A DNA stretch of 64,000 bases from the NCBI GenBank assembly GCA_963921425.1, contig OY992834.1, positions 26,239,923 through 26,303,922 of the forward strand. The letters are read 5' to 3'. Under the pieces are notes generated by a model. The model worked only from the letters and a program-made list of their open reading frames with translations, had not been told where the DNA came from and did no database searches. Position numbers and translations under genes: made by a program. Source of the stretch: Dryas octopetala (lineage: Eukaryota; Streptophyta; Magnoliopsida; Rosales; Rosaceae). Below are positions 46,804 through 60,900 of this stretch, piece by piece (the stretch's first letter is position 1; each line of letters begins with the position of its first letter).

Positions 46804-47278
46804 ATTTATTTGGTTCAAGTTTTGGAAGGGCGGGAATGAAAAAATAATTTCATTTCTATATGTTTGGTAAGTGTAGGCATATGAATGATTTCCTAGCCCA
46901 TGAGAATCTGATGCACCCAAAGGGGGGAAAATGAATCTCTTGTCTCAGTTTGAGTTTTGTTTTCCCTCCCCTTGGGAAAGCATTTATTAAACTTTTTCTA
47001 CACAATTATACCCTTTTTAATATTTGATAATATTAATTTTATCCAAAACAAACTCTTTACATTATATATATAATAAATAAAGGTATAATTGGAAAACTGA
47101 ACAATTTTTATTTCCTGTTCTTGCACAAACCAAACATGGGAATGAAAAGAAAAAGGTAATTCCTGGTTTACTTTTTGAGCATTACCAAACATATGAATGA
47201 GAATCTTATTTCTTTCCCCCCTGAAAAATGCATAGGAATTGATTTTTTAGGAAATTAATTATGTGAACCAAACAGACC
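46804..47278. mobile_element. hAT-like non-autonomous element
   Basis: Ends TTTGGTTCAA at the left and TGTGAACCAAACAGA at the right form short inverted repeats of the common plant type. Near-matching 8-bp flanks (CTCTTAGA left, CCCTTAGA right) fit a hAT target duplication. No coding content. Confidence 0.5.
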
Positions 47279-47711
47279 CTTAGAGCAAAAAACGAACTTA
47301 CTCAGCCAGTAAGAAGGAAAACCAAGTGCTCGCCATCATTAATCTCGTCGGAAGTTTAGCTGTATCGCTTAATGAAGGTTTCAAAATTGCTAGCTGTTCG
47401 ACCAGCTGACCAAATATTAAATTTAAATTTGGCCTTCTAATTTACAGTGACCTTGAGCTTATCGTTAACACCATCATCTACCTCTTGTTTATAAAATGGA
47501 GTGATATGATCTCCATGTGGCCAAAAGTCGAAAATGGCCGCCATGTCAAGAATGGTAGGGGGCAGTGATCCTTAGGGAGATTGAAGGTATTAGTAGCCAA
47601 AGACCAAAAACATAGAGCAGCGGCAAGAAACAGCCGATCAAAAGTCATGGCCTTGAGAGAAAGAAGAATGGCATCCTTGATGCCGAGGGATTCTTACACT
47701 TCACTTTTCTC

Positions 47712-48765
47712 AGCCTGGTTAGTTTGGGGTTGAGTTTGTGGTGGAAATAAGTAACTTATTTTCACCACAATGCACTTTTAGGTGTTTGGTAAAAAAAAGT
47801 AAAAGCAACTTATTTTCAAAGTGGGGGTTGCAGACAGTAGTTTTTTAGGGTTAAGAATAAGCAAGGTGAGGGGTGCTTTCTAAAACTTCTATGAGGAAAA
47901 GCAAGTCTCACTACCCAAAATGCCTTCACTCAAAATAAATAATAACTAAAAATACCACCCCCGCCCCATGATCAGACCCTCCACCCCTTCTTGTTCTTCT
48001 TTTCCTTCTTTCTTCTTTTGTCCTCATTTTTCTTGCTTCCCACTAGTCAGATCACCACCAGCACCCAATCAAATCCCCAAACCATGTCCCAGCTGTGTGG
48101 GTTTCCTTTCTTTCTTTTTATCTCTTTCAAGAAGAAAAAGAAAAATAAGACCCATTCCATTTTTCTCTATATAAAGAACTCTTCCACGGAGAGGTGGAGG
48201 AAGAGGGTAGACAAGTAGAGGTGAGGCGACAAAAGAAGGGTGAGCTAGATGAGGGAAGAGATCGAGAGAATGGAGGAAATAAGGGAAGAGGGAGAGAGGT
48301 GAGGTGGGGTGGGGTTGGGTCCACGAGGGAGATCCAATTTTTTTCATTTTCATATTTCTTTTTTGTTATTTTAATTTGATTTTTTTTGTAATTGAGCTAA
48401 AAAATTAACTATACCTAAATAAAGAAATGGAAAGCCTTCCTTATATGTGAAAAGGCTTTATCAAAATATAAACAATCATAATTACCCTTTAATTAACAAA
48501 AAATATTAATCTAAAGTAGGTTTGATGTCAGTCAAGAGGCTAGTTTGTAGAAGAAAATTAAAGTACAAAAACATTCTAGCATCATGTCTATTTTGGTCAT
48601 TATACATAGTCACAACATTTTTACATCAAAATTTACCAAATACTTTAATGCTGCTTTTAACACTCACAACAATTTTAAAAATACAGTTTACCAAACACTC
48701 AGCTATTTTACCTCACAACAGTTTTTTCTCACCACACAGCAATCTCAAACTGGCCCTTATGCCAA
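47712..48765. mobile_element. Non-autonomous DNA element of about 1 kb with filler sequence
   Basis: The left end (GGTTAGTTTGGGGTTGAGTT) and right end (complement GGCCAGTTTGAGATTGCTGT) are imperfect inverted repeats, with further matching inner blocks (GGTGTTTGGTAAA vs TTTACCAAACACT). The middle (about 47960-48330) is CT/GA-rich, leader-like sequence that could be captured host DNA. The class is uncertain. Confidence 0.45.
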
Positions 48766-49359
48766 ACTTCAAAAGAAGTAGGCCATAAGGTTTGAGATTT
48801 AGTGCTAGTCTAGGTTCCCCAATGGCCGCTGTGATAGAACATACATCGAGTAGTCCTTGTAGAAGAGTTGGAAGGCCTCGCCAATCTTAAAAGGGACTTC
48901 TTCTTGGAAGCAGGGACTGAGAGCCACAACTCTTCAATTATCCTTCAAAGAAATAAAGGAAGAGGTGATTGCCTATCCCTAAGTATCACCTATCGCCACA
49001 TGAACAACAATTTAAAGGATGTTAGCTTCGACCTCTATTTTCTTCATTACAGTGCTTGAGCGAAGGTAACCCATATGATATAAATGAGATAATGTGAAGA
49101 ACTTAGAAGGAATAGAAGATCAAACTCAAAGAAATCCCAAACACACTCAAGAACATGCAACTCAAAAAACTAAAAAACATAGAGAGAAAATGGTAAGAAT
49201 TTTGGGAAGATTTAAAAGCGTAAAGAGAAAATGGCAACTCAAGTATGGTTTTTATAGGGCTAGTCGAGAAGATGAAAGGTCTAAAGGTAAAAAAAAGGAG
49301 GTTTTTAATGCATATTGAAACACATAGACATAATGATAGTCTAAATCAACCTAGGGTTT

Positions 49360-50450
49360 TGTTGTGTAATCATGGCCCCGACCGCCAACATTGTACGAGG
49401 AGACTCAGAGCCAACTAGGACATGACATGTGGCGAGGCGTGCAAAATGACTGTGTGGGTAGTAGATGCAAATCAAAGGGTCACGTCAGTTACTTTTAGTC
49501 AAGACCCCTTCGTCAAAAAAACATAACGTTTCAAAATCCAATCAAATTGAAAGACAACTAGTGACAAGAGAAGTCGAGGACAAACCAATTCTTCTGCTTT
49601 TGGCCACATCTCGGTCGAGAACCTCAGAATTGGGGGGGGGGGGGGGGCAATGTTCGAACCTCCACAATTTGGGTCGACCACGTGGCATGGGTAGAGAAAA
49701 AGGGAAACAACCTATAAAACTTGAAACCCATGACCCAAGAAGGAAATGGACTTGGCATCACAAGCCCAACTTGAAATTAACTTTAAAGCTCAAAAGGCAA
49801 AGACTGATAACAAGGCCCAAAGACTAGACCAAGATAAATTCTAGCTGAAGCGAAGGAACTTCTCAATCATGCTTGGTCGAGAGCTATTTTCCAGACAAAA
49901 ATAACGGTTATTTGGATTGAAACCTGGCAAAAGCTGTCACTCGTAGCAATCCGTACATGCCCAATCTAACTGTAGACAATTAGCAATCCTAAAGGGAAAA
50001 TCTAGGTCATTGAGCCAGCCTTCACTATAAATAATTGACTAAGAAGATAAAAGGAGCATGGTCTACAACCTCAACAAACACAAAAACCCAAGCACACTGC
50101 CAAAATGCATATTTAAGCGTTCTTCAAAGCAATTTTGTTCTCTATTCTTCATAGCTCATAGTTTTTTTTATTAAGCTCTCGTCAAATAGTTAAATTAATT
50201 TTTGTTGTCTTTAAGTCACTTAGATCCAATTTTATTTCCTTGTTTATGTTTATAATGAGCAACATTTGAAAATGGCTAGATTTGTGGTCAAAACCACCAT
50301 TTTGTTTCAGCCTAATATTAATGAAATCAAGTTTATATTTTTATTCAAAGTATTCTACTTTATTTGAGTCTATCGTTGTTACAACTAATTGTCCAAATCT
50401 TGAATTCTCACACACCATCACCACAAGAGTAGACCAGTGAAGTCCTAGGC
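49360..50450 (+). mobile_element. Gypsy LTR-like remnant with G16 tract
   Basis: Contains GGGGGCAATGTTCGAACCTC and GACCACGTGGCATGGG, patterns seen at the LTR border of plant Gypsy elements. A promoter-like CACTATAAATAATTGAC lies near 50022 and a leader-like stretch follows to about 50450. No coding frame, borders approximate. The 16-G run is at 49632-49647. Confidence 0.4.
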
Positions 50451-50626
50451 AAGCTAGGTAAGAAAAGAACCTTGATTATGTTCAATTCCTTCTTAGTCAA
50501 GCGACCACTTGAAATTCAAAATATAACCAAAAGGTTAGATATAACATTCACAAAAAACATACTTTTCCAAGTTAGGTTAAGACTTGCTTGGGGGCACACT
50601 TGCATTTAGAAAGGAGTTTAAAATTA

Positions 50627-51366
50627 GGCATAAATTCAATTTAGACACATAACTATATAAGCTATTTCAACGGGGTCCATGAACTTTAAAATATTTCAAA
50701 TATGCACCCGATCTATTATCTAAATTGAAAAATGAGTTTCTGTCCATTGATTCGTTGAGAGATCAGTTAAATGACAGCTTGGCTTTTACTGACCGGGATT
50801 ATTTGGCGACGTGGCGCTATCTCAGCAAACATTTTCCGCCAAATGAGCGACACAGGCCCACAATTTAATAATAATAGAGAGAGAGAGTTTGTGGGCCCGT
50901 GTCAGGAGTTAGGTGGACCCGTGTCGCTCATTTCCCGCCAAATGAGCGACACAGGTCCACCTAACCCCTGACACGGGTCCACAAACTCGTCATCTCTTTC
51001 TCGCTCGTTGAACACAAGTGAGGGATTTATATTCGAATTTGGGGGAAAACGTGATGTTTTTTGGAGACTAAATGGTCAGGAGAGCGTTCGACGAGCGGGA
51101 AAGAGGTGATGGGTGTGTGAGCCCGTGTCAAGTGGACATGTGTTGCTCATTTGGCGGGAAATGTATGCTGAGTTGGTGCCACGTCGCCAATTAATCCCCG
51201 TTAGCAAAAGCCAAGCTGAAATTTAACTGATCTCTCAATAAATTGATGGACGAAATTTCATTTTTCAATTTACATAATAAATCAGGTGTATATTTGAAAT
51301 ATTTGAAAGTTCGTGGACCCTGTTGAAATATCATATATAGTTATGTGTCTAAATTGAATTTATGCC
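50627..51366. mobile_element. Mutator-like non-autonomous element (MULE) with 9-bp target duplication
   Basis: 740 bp bounded by a perfect 9-bp direct repeat TTAAAATTA (50618-50626 and 51367-51375). The ends are identical inverted repeats for at least 30 bp (starting GGCATAAATTCAATTTAGAC). The arms stay recognisable for about 250-300 bp, including GAGAGATCAGTTAAAT and GGCGACGTGGC. The centre contains further inverted GAGCGACACAGG/CCCGTGTC blocks. The long arms and 9-bp duplication are the signature of Mutator-like TIR elements. No transposase. Confidence 0.93.
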
Positions 51367-51375
51367 TTAAAATTA

Positions 51376-51946
51376 TGTGCTAATCTCGATCTGACATGTG
51401 GCTGAGACATTTTTAGCCATAATAAGTACCAAATGTTCCGAAGAAAACTGAGTTTATCACCTTTCAATTCATAGTTGCTAAATAATTTGTAAAACAATAT
51501 ATAATCATCGTTGTATTGAATTTGTAACTGCTAACTGTTAAAATAAAAGAATCGATGAATGTTGTAAAACGATATGAATAATGCCATAGATTTTAAATTT
51601 ATATTACAAATTTAGATCCTAAATAATATGGTAGTGCATGTGTTAGTATTTTACTTATTGTAAATAAATGAGTGTAGAATGATCTTTTATATAAATATAT
51701 GATACACCGGCACAAATATTTAAGATTTAAATTTAGGATACAAATATAGAATCCTATCCGTACTCTAATAGTAATTATCAACCTTTCTTTACATCGGCAA
51801 CTCCGCATTACAAATGCCCACGTGGCACCAAAAAACCGGCAAACAAACGATGCGTTTTCACATTTCTTCTTCAAAATGAATAATTTTACAAAATTGAGCG
51901 TTTATCACTCGCTCATCCTCTGAAGCACAACCAAACCAACCAAACC
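51376..51946 (+). promoter_or_regulatory. Upstream region of NAGLU
   Basis: Spacer from the MULE to the NAGLU start codon. The last 50-100 bp is pyrimidine-rich and likely 5' UTR. No convincing TATA box was recognised. Confidence 0.4.
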
Positions 51947-54900
51947 ATGCCCAATTTCAAAACCCAGTTGCTGCTGATTTTGATTCTTGTACTTGTACTA
52001 GAAGCTCTGTCAGAACCAGAAGCAATTGAGGCTTTGCTACGTCGTCTGGACTCTAAACGGTCATCTGCTTCAGTTCAAGAAGCTGCAGCCAAAGCTGTTC
52101 TGAAAAGATTGCTTCCTACCCATGTAGACAGTTTCGATTTCAAGATTGTCACCAAGGTACTATCATTTTCTCTCTCAATCTTTTCTTATTGAACTCTAGG
52201 TTTGACTTTCTGTTCTGTTTTATTCCTGCTTCATTTCAACTGGGTCTTCAAAAATTTATATTACCGGCTTTACATGAATAATCGATATTTAGTCATATAT
52301 TTTATCTATCATTTTTTAGTTAATTTTGGGTTATTCTTGGTTTTCTGCTTAATTAATGTCTCACCGGGTGTTCTTCAATTATCACTTTTTATGTCTATCC
52401 TCTGTTTGCTTACCCTCTTTCTTGTACAATCTCCTACACTGTTTGGTTGTTCCTTTATCTAATTTCCTATTTTTTTGGTTTTTCTTTCTGAAACTCTGTT
52501 TGGTTTCTGAGAGCAGGACAAGAAAAACAAGAAGTAGAACTTTTAACTTTAGATGTAGTCTTCAAGGAATAAGTATGTGTATCAGTGCATGCATAATTCA
52601 GTTTATGATCTATCTCTATCAGGTAGTGCGATCTGTTTGCTTGTTGAGAAAATATAGGAACATAAGAAAATTTTAAACTAAAGGTTTTTCATCATTCATA
52701 GTCAACTCACTGTCCAAGATATTATTATTATTTTTTTATCAGTTAACAATGAATTTCTGGTTATTTACTCTACCTTTTTTTTACTTTCCTTATGGTATTC
52801 TTTCTTTTGGTTGAAAGGGTGTCTTTCAATCTGAATTTTTTTTTTCTGCTTCTTCCTCTTTCAATCTCTATCATGTTCCTTTTATTTGCTGACGAAAGAT
52901 AGGAGAAATTTGTCTTTAACATCACCAGTGCTATTGTGCCAAAGTCTAACTCACCTGGTACAATAAATTTCTAAAATAGTGTAGCTGGAAATTTTTGGAT
53001 ATTGTAATGAACTATTTAGTTCTAGACAACTACTTGCCCCCCTTTAAACTGCTTTATGTTCTGATGAATGATTGCCGACAACTTCTTGCTCGGAAATCTA
53101 TTTTTTATTTTTTGGTTTTTTCCTTGTGTTCATCAGTGACTTTATTTAAATGCTTTATTTATAAGTAATCATCCTGACTGTTTCAAATTTGAATACCAGG
53201 ATGTTTGTGGTGGACACAGTTGCTTTTTGTTAACCAATTACAATCTGTCAAGCCGACACGGTCCTGAGATACAGTATGTTGAATTTAATCTTTCCAAAAT
53301 ATAGTTTTTCTTCTTTTCCAGTCTTACAACGAAATTTTAAGAAACTGTTACGTACATACATGCTACATCTCTTCTGTAATATGCATTCAAATTTTCTATT
53401 ACAGATACTAAGCTTATATCTGCCAATTTTTATCTTAAAAAAGTTCTGGCTTTTATTTATGCGTTTGCATGTGAAGTTTCGGTCTATAAAGACTAAAATT
53501 AGTTTCAAAACTTGTTACCAAAAAGCTTCTGAACTTGTAAAAGTTAACATTCTAGCTCTTTTCATTCCATTCTTTGAATTCATAGCAAGTTTTGAGGACC
53601 GGATATACTTGGCTCTCAACATTATTGTAAACTTGTTAAGCATTTTGAAATTTGATTGGATCTTATGTATTTATTAAAAGTTCATCAAGAGTGGTCATTG
53701 AAGAAGATGCTATCCATCAGAACCAATTACTGATGGATTAACGTTTTCTGACTAGACGTTTTCATTTTTCACTGTCACCTTGGCTCTCATATTGTAAATT
53801 GTTTGCATTGACAATGTGGATGTATTATTTATCTCATATAAAGTATAGGAGGATGTATTAATCCGAAGAGCTAGATATATTAACACTATTATCCGTTTTG
53901 GCATTTAGATTGAACGCTATATTATCTATTAGAATTTAGAGCCTTAATCATCATATCCATTCTGACAGATTTTATACGGCCTTGCAACTTCTATCATTTC
54001 ATTGTCGGCCTGTCTTTACCCTTTGTCGCTCCTTCCACTTAAATGAATGTACATTTATTAATGTGTTCATATCTCTTTTTGCATCTGAACCACCCAATGG
54101 CTCCTCTTATCTTGTCCTCAATTGGTGCCTCCCCAACTTTAGAAGGAATATTTTCATACCCTATTTTATTGTCCTCGTGTTTTTTTACACATCTGTGTTA
54201 GCTTACTTATCTCATTTACAGAGAACTGCTAAGTCAAAAGTTTGTTGGAATATTATATTCCTGTGATTTTCTGATATTAAGGATAGGCTATGCACAATAT
54301 AGCTTGAATAATGTCTTTCTTCTTTCTAAGGAATAGACAGGTCTATAGGTTTAAAAATTTCCTCAAGTTTTCTTTGAAACTTTCCTCTGTACCGTCTATC
54401 GGAAATGGAAAGAGAGTAAGAAAGAGAAAATAGGACAGAAAAAGAGAGAAAATAGAAGATGATGGTATCCAAAATTGTAATTAAATGAATATTATGGTTC
54501 TCTTCCAGGATTCAGGGAACCACAGCAGTTGAAATTGTATCTGGTCTCCATTGGTATTTGAAGTATTCGTGTGGTGCTCATGTTTCTTGGGACAAGACCG
54601 GTGGTGTTCAGATAGCTTCCATCCCCAATCCAGGATCACTACCTCGTGTAAGAGATGACAAGTTGGAAATTCAACGGCCTGTCCCGTGGAACTATTACCA
54701 AAATGTTGTTACATCCAGCTGTGAGTAGTGACTCTTTGTATCCACTTTCATTTCAATCAGATTGTCTATATACTGTTGTACTGTGGTTATGGGGCATTGA
54801 GAGACAAAAAAAGGGTGCCTAAAGAGATTGTTTTGACAACTCAAACCTCACTAAAGCGAATTCTAGAAGGACAGTACATTCGCAGCAATACCCTTGTTTC

Positions 54901-57900
54901 TAAAGAGGTTGTTTTGACAACTCAAACCTCACTAAGAGTAATAAACCATGAAAAGGGGATGTAAAGCTAATTAAGAAATGAAGAAAGTCTACTTAATTTT
55001 CATTTTTAAAAAATGACATAAATTGTAATACTCTTAACATTAGTTGATATTTGTATCTTGACATCGGTAGATAAATAGCCTTGTGATGTGACACATTTTT
55101 GCAGATTCCTTTGTTTGGTGGGATTGGGAAAGATGGCAAAAAGAAATAGATTGGATGGCTCTTCAGGGGATTAACCTGCCTTTAGCATTCACAGGGCAAG
55201 AATCAATTTGGCAGAAAGTTTTCATGGTAATTGATAATTGATCTTACATATGTGAAGGTGTTTATCAAGCTGTAGGCTTCTACATTATATGTCTTCCATC
55301 ATGTTGTGACTTGTACATAGAGTTATCTTGTATAGCTTTCTTATAGGAGCATGAATTTCTTCATTAGCACATGTCTGCCATGTATAAAAGAAGGGCACTC
55401 AAAACCTTGAGTATCCAACACAAGAGACTTGCAGAGCTTAGATTTGTGTGTTAAGCTACAATGTATTGTGTATATGTTCGTCTTGTTCTTTGTTTTCTTG
55501 CTTGGTAATGACAGATGATTTATATTTTGTTTTTAGGGCTTACTGTTGGGTCAATTTTCTAAAGAAAAAGTTTATGCCCTCAGTTCTAACTTCTAATTAA
55601 GTGAAGAATGGTACTATTAAGAAAATTCTAGTACACTACATTGGTTTTTTTTTTAAGTTGTATGCTTTAATGCTTCACTGAAATGTCCAATTAACAGGAC
55701 AATGTGTCATTTTGCTCTTTCATGAACCTTTTTAAATTCCAGCCAAAAGAAAACCTTTTAAAATTTGTTAGTTTTTAATATATAATTGCTACATGGATGA
55801 TTAATTGTGATATCTGAGATCTAGTTTTATCTTCTGTTATAGTTTTTGCTTCGAAACAATGCACTTATGCGGTTATGCCTTCTAAATACACAAGAACAGT
55901 ATCCTTCTCGGTCTAATCATTCTTCTCATTAGGCTATCAATATCCTTTGACTAGAACATTTTTATTGTAGGATTTCAATATTAGTAAGGAAGATTTGAAT
56001 GATTTCTTTGGTGGACCTGCCTTCCTTGCATGGGCTCGCATGGGAAATTTACATGCGTAAGTGGAGGTGATTTTAGAATCTCTCAAGTACAAGATTATTT
56101 TACTCTGTGCACTAGTCTTCTTCTTCTTCTTCTTTTTATTTTTTATTTTTTTATTTTAAATTTTTTTAATAACAAACAATAGTGAGCAGGCTCTACTTGA
56201 TCTTACTTGTACACTTGATCATGTGCTTTTGGTTTGAAGGACCTGACATTACTCTTATCACAGGTGGGGTGGGCCTTTATCACAGAATTGGTTGGATCAA
56301 CAATTGGTTTTGCAGAAACAGATATTATCTCGGATGTTAGAGCTAGGCATGACTCCAGGTGATTTCAAGTTCTGTACTGAAAATCCCCATTGAAAATTTT
56401 TTGTTGTTGCTTCATGCTCCACCTACACCAGTAACATTAATTTACATGTTTCTTTCAAACTACTTTCTGTTTAAATAATTGTATTTAGTGACAGAACTTA
56501 ATGTCATTGATAATTTGATGACTCATGTGTAAGCTATTCTTTGCTCCAGTGCTGCCATCATTCTCTGGAAATGTTCCTGCAACTTTGAAGAAGATGTATC
56601 CTTCAGCAAATATAACCAGACTTGGAGACTGGTATCCCATGTTTTATTTTACAGCATGTAATATCATCATGTCACTTTATACAGGCCCCGTATGACATAG
56701 CTTTGGGTGACTTTAATGGACTGTGAATTCCTTAACTGCATTACTTCATATCCAACGAAATGCTTGGAAAAAAATAAAGAAATATTTGGATTCACATTTC
56801 ATTTACTAACCTCATTTTGACTTTAATTTATGAAGTTGGAAATAGTTCCCTTTTTTTATGAGCTGCTATATGTTTTGTTGAGGTTTTCCCTTTTTTCTTC
56901 TTATAATTAGGAACACTGTTAATGGTGATCCTCGTTGGTGCTGTACTTACCTGCTTGATCCTTCTGATCCTTTATTTGTTGAAATTGGGACGGCTTTTAT
57001 TAGGCGACAAGTTGAAGGTGTGCTTCATGTCTATTAATTATTACTTAAAAATGCTGTAGTTTCTTTCCCATTAGTTTATCAACCAAGTATTGCATCATTT
57101 ATCTTGTTATGCAGGACTTCTAATAGCAGAAAAGACATATTAATAAGTTTACTAAAATTGGCAACTATACATGTATCTGATTCCAACATAACCTTGTACA
57201 TGCATGTTCAGTTTGTATATATACACATATGGACGTCATATACACTTGTTAGTATGTATACATGCACCCTCATGTTGGTACTTGCATGGACAGGTGTATG
57301 CTTGTATTTTTTTCTTTTCAATTTGTACATTTGTCTAGGTGGAAGTGCAACTTTATTTTTCATTTGTTAAAGGAAACTCCAAAAGAATGAAATTTTGATA
57401 GTCAACCAAAATTGTCCAGAACTGATATATATACACGTATGATACAACCTGGTATGTATGATTTATGAATCATTTAACCTGAATTATTAAATTTTTTGTT
57501 TAAACGAAAGGGGGCCTTGTTAAAGTTCACTTATGCATAGATAATTTCCGATGGTGGATTTGACTGACATGGCTTATACATTGTATCTCCAGTTTCTTGT
57601 TTAATTTGAGGGTTGTGTGAAAGTAAAGCACAATTTTTTTAGTATATTGATTTATGATTGATCGAAATTATAATGTTAAAGTTGATTTGTACATAAATAG
57701 TTGCTTATGGAGGATTTGGACTGGCTGGCTCATACATGATGTCTCCAGTTTCTTGCTTTATTTTCTGGTTGTTTGAAATATTTACTTGGTTTACATTTCA
57801 TATTTATCTCTTACAGAATATGGGGATGTGACAGACATCTATAACTGGTAATTTCTCTTATTTATTCCCTTATGTTTTGTCCTTTTTGGGACTCATCTCA

Positions 57901-60900
57901 TTTATTCATGATATATAAAATATTGAAATTTTGGAGTATATTATTAAACATATTACTTTCCAACTCAAACTACTTTATCTTTTGCATTTTATACATCTAC
58001 TTTTCTAAGGCCAGTTCTAGCTTCAAGCCTAGGCTGTTTCCCTTGGTTTCTCTGAACCTTAATGCACAACCGATCTGCAATTTTCAGACCAGACTTAGGC
58101 TGGCCTTTTCTGTATCTTCCTTAAGCTTTATTAAGCAGTTGAAACATAGCTCTTGTTTCAGATTTATCCTTCTAAACAAGTGTTAAACATCTTCCTTGAA
58201 TATTTTTAGATTGTTCAAATTTTTCATGCTAAGTTTGTTTAAGTACATGATACTATATTTAATGCAGTGATACTTTCAATGAAAATACCCCACCTACAAA
58301 TGATCCAGCTTATATCTCATCACTTGGAGCTGCTGTGTATAAAGCAATGTTGAAAGGTGATAAGGATGCTGTGTGGTTAATGCAAGTATGCTTCTAACTT
58401 CTTCAAACTCCTCCCCCCCCCCCCCCCTCTCCTGTTTGAGTCTACTTATGATAAATTTTATGATATAATTCTACAATTTATGATCGTTTATGTCCTATCC
58501 ACTCATTACTTAATTGATGTATATTATAGGGAAAAATTTTCAAACAGGACACCTACTTTGGGGTCAATCTTAGTTTAGAACACCAGTTTGGGTTTGTCTT
58601 AGTGTAGGACACATATTTAGGGTTTGTGTTAGTTTGGGACAATCCGTCAACTCCGTTAACTTTTCCGTCCAAAAAGGGATAATTTGGTCATTTTATATTT
58701 TTAAAACAAATAAAAACTGAAAAAAACCAAAAAAAATTACAACTAAAAAACTAAAAAGATTAAAATTGAAAAAAAAAAAACAAAAGAATTAAACTCTCTC
58801 TCTCTCTCTCGGGGCTGGGTGGGGGGGCTTGCGAAGGGGCGGGGCAGGCTGGGTTGGGGTGAAGGGGGGTGGTCGGGGAGGGGCTAGGTTGGGTTGGGGA
58901 GAGAGAGGCAGGGGTGGTTCTGGGTGGGGAAGAAGAAAGCGAGCGGGCGGGCGGGCGGGCGGGGGGGGGCCTGGTGCTGGGTGGGGGGTGCGACGAGGGC
59001 TGGGGCTGGGGGGAGGGGGTGCGACGGGGGCTGGGGCTAGGGAGTGTGACGGGGCTGGTGGTGGGGAGTGTGATGGGGCAGGGGCTGGGGGGAGGGGGCG
59101 AACCGGGTTGAGTTGGGGAGAGACAGGAAGGGGTGGTTTTGGGTGGGGAAGAAGAAAGCGGGCGGGGGGGGGGGGGGAGGGGGTTGGTGCTGGGTGAGGG
59201 GTGCGACGGGGGCCGGGGCTGGGGGGAGGGGGTGCGATGGGGGCTAGCGGTGGAGGGTGTGACTGGGCCGGGGCGGGGCGGAGGCTGGGGGGAGGGGGGT
59301 GAACCAGATCTACTGCATCTTTTTTTTTTTTTTTTTTTTGCTTTTTTTTTTGTTATTAGTTTTAATCTATTTTAAATTAATTTTTAGTTTTAAACTTTTT
59401 AATGATTTTTTTAGTTTTTTTTCTTTTTTCTTTAATTTTTATTTGTTTTAAAAATATAAAATAATCAAATTATCTCTTTTTTGACGAAAAAGTTAACGGA
59501 GTTGACGGATTGTCCTAAACTAACACAAACCCTAAATATGTGTCCTACACTAAGACAAACTCAAACTGGTGTCCTAAACTAAGATTGACCCCAAAATAGG
59601 TGTCCTGTTTGAAAATTTATCCCTATATTATATGATGGAAGGACCTCATGATTTCAATTATGTAGGAAGTTTGCAACAAGTGGTGCATCTGATAAAAATA
59701 TTTGATTTACTGGTCATGTTGATGATAAATTTGTCTGTCAATTTGCTATCCAGTGTATGTTGAACTAAACTCATCTCCACTCAAATATGCTTTTGGGGGG
59801 AAAATGGGGTAAGCTAAATGAGACCCATAATAACAATAATATTCCTCCTTACATCTCTGACAATCATTTTTGTTAGACAACACTGGACCTCAAATTTTGA
59901 ACTGTTGGGGAATAGGTCAACAATGCATATTAGGCTAACACACTCCTTCACATCACATGAAGCCTCTTTTTGGATGTGGAGAGAAACAAATGCAGAAAAA
60001 GGAGAAACATATAGGTGCAACACCCCTGTGCACATTGCAAATCAACAAATAAATGGGGGATGAGAATTGGAGGTTTCGTACCCAAAACCTCCTACAACCA
60101 GAGTTCTGATACCATATTTTACAAACATTGAACCCCAAAAGCATAAACTGTTAGGGAATGAGCCAACAATATATATCAAGCTAACAATTTTTTTTTTTCT
60201 CACTAGAATCTTATGCTCTCCAAAGTGTAACTGTACCTTTCAAACGTACGATTCATTTGCAGAATTCTTAAATTTAACCAAAATAATGTACTTGAAATCA
60301 TGATACTGATAATTAGTACATTCTTGGTTAATTAGACACTTAGACATCATGTTTGTTGTCAACACATTAATTGGGATTGAATAGAGTCGTAACTCGTGCT
60401 TCTACACTTTATCAGATCATCCCTGTATGTTTTGGGTTCTTCAATGTATTACTCTTCTGGTCCTCCCCTAGGAAAGCTATTTCCAAATATATGATTGTAA
60501 GAACACAAGCTCTTGCAATCTGAACATCCCCAATATAGTATTATCTGAGAAAAGTCAAATTTTCATGTAATATTGTGTACTTTGCTTGGCCTGTTATTTT
60601 AATAATTTATGAGGTGGGAGCCTCTTTTTTTTTTTTTGGTTGATTAATATCTCAGAGCTAGTATGAAGAAACACCAATTTAAGTGGATCATGTAGAATCC
60701 TTGACCCATCTATATTGTTGATATATATTTATGACATGACTATTTTACTTTTAACCCTGCATGGTGGACTTAATCCACTATATGTCTCTAACTAAATAAT
60801 CCAAAATATTATCCAGCTCATATGATATTCAGTTGATGGTGTTTCTATTTGGTTTTAGGATATCACATTATGACAATATATATATTTATTATAGATTTTG

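Noticed and set aside
47968..48353. Overlapping frames of 60-94 residues on both strands
   Set aside because: CT/GA-rich leader-like filler within a non-autonomous element; frames on both strands are low-complexity.
52202..53677. Several open frames of 86-133 residues
   Set aside because: They fall in NAGLU introns 1 and 2, are rich in Phe/Leu/Ser from T-rich DNA, and match no family.
58829..59375. Overlapping open frames of 80-122 residues rich in Gly and Arg
   Set aside because: They arise from the G-rich core of the MULE; the composition is low-complexity in every frame and there is no start context or homology.
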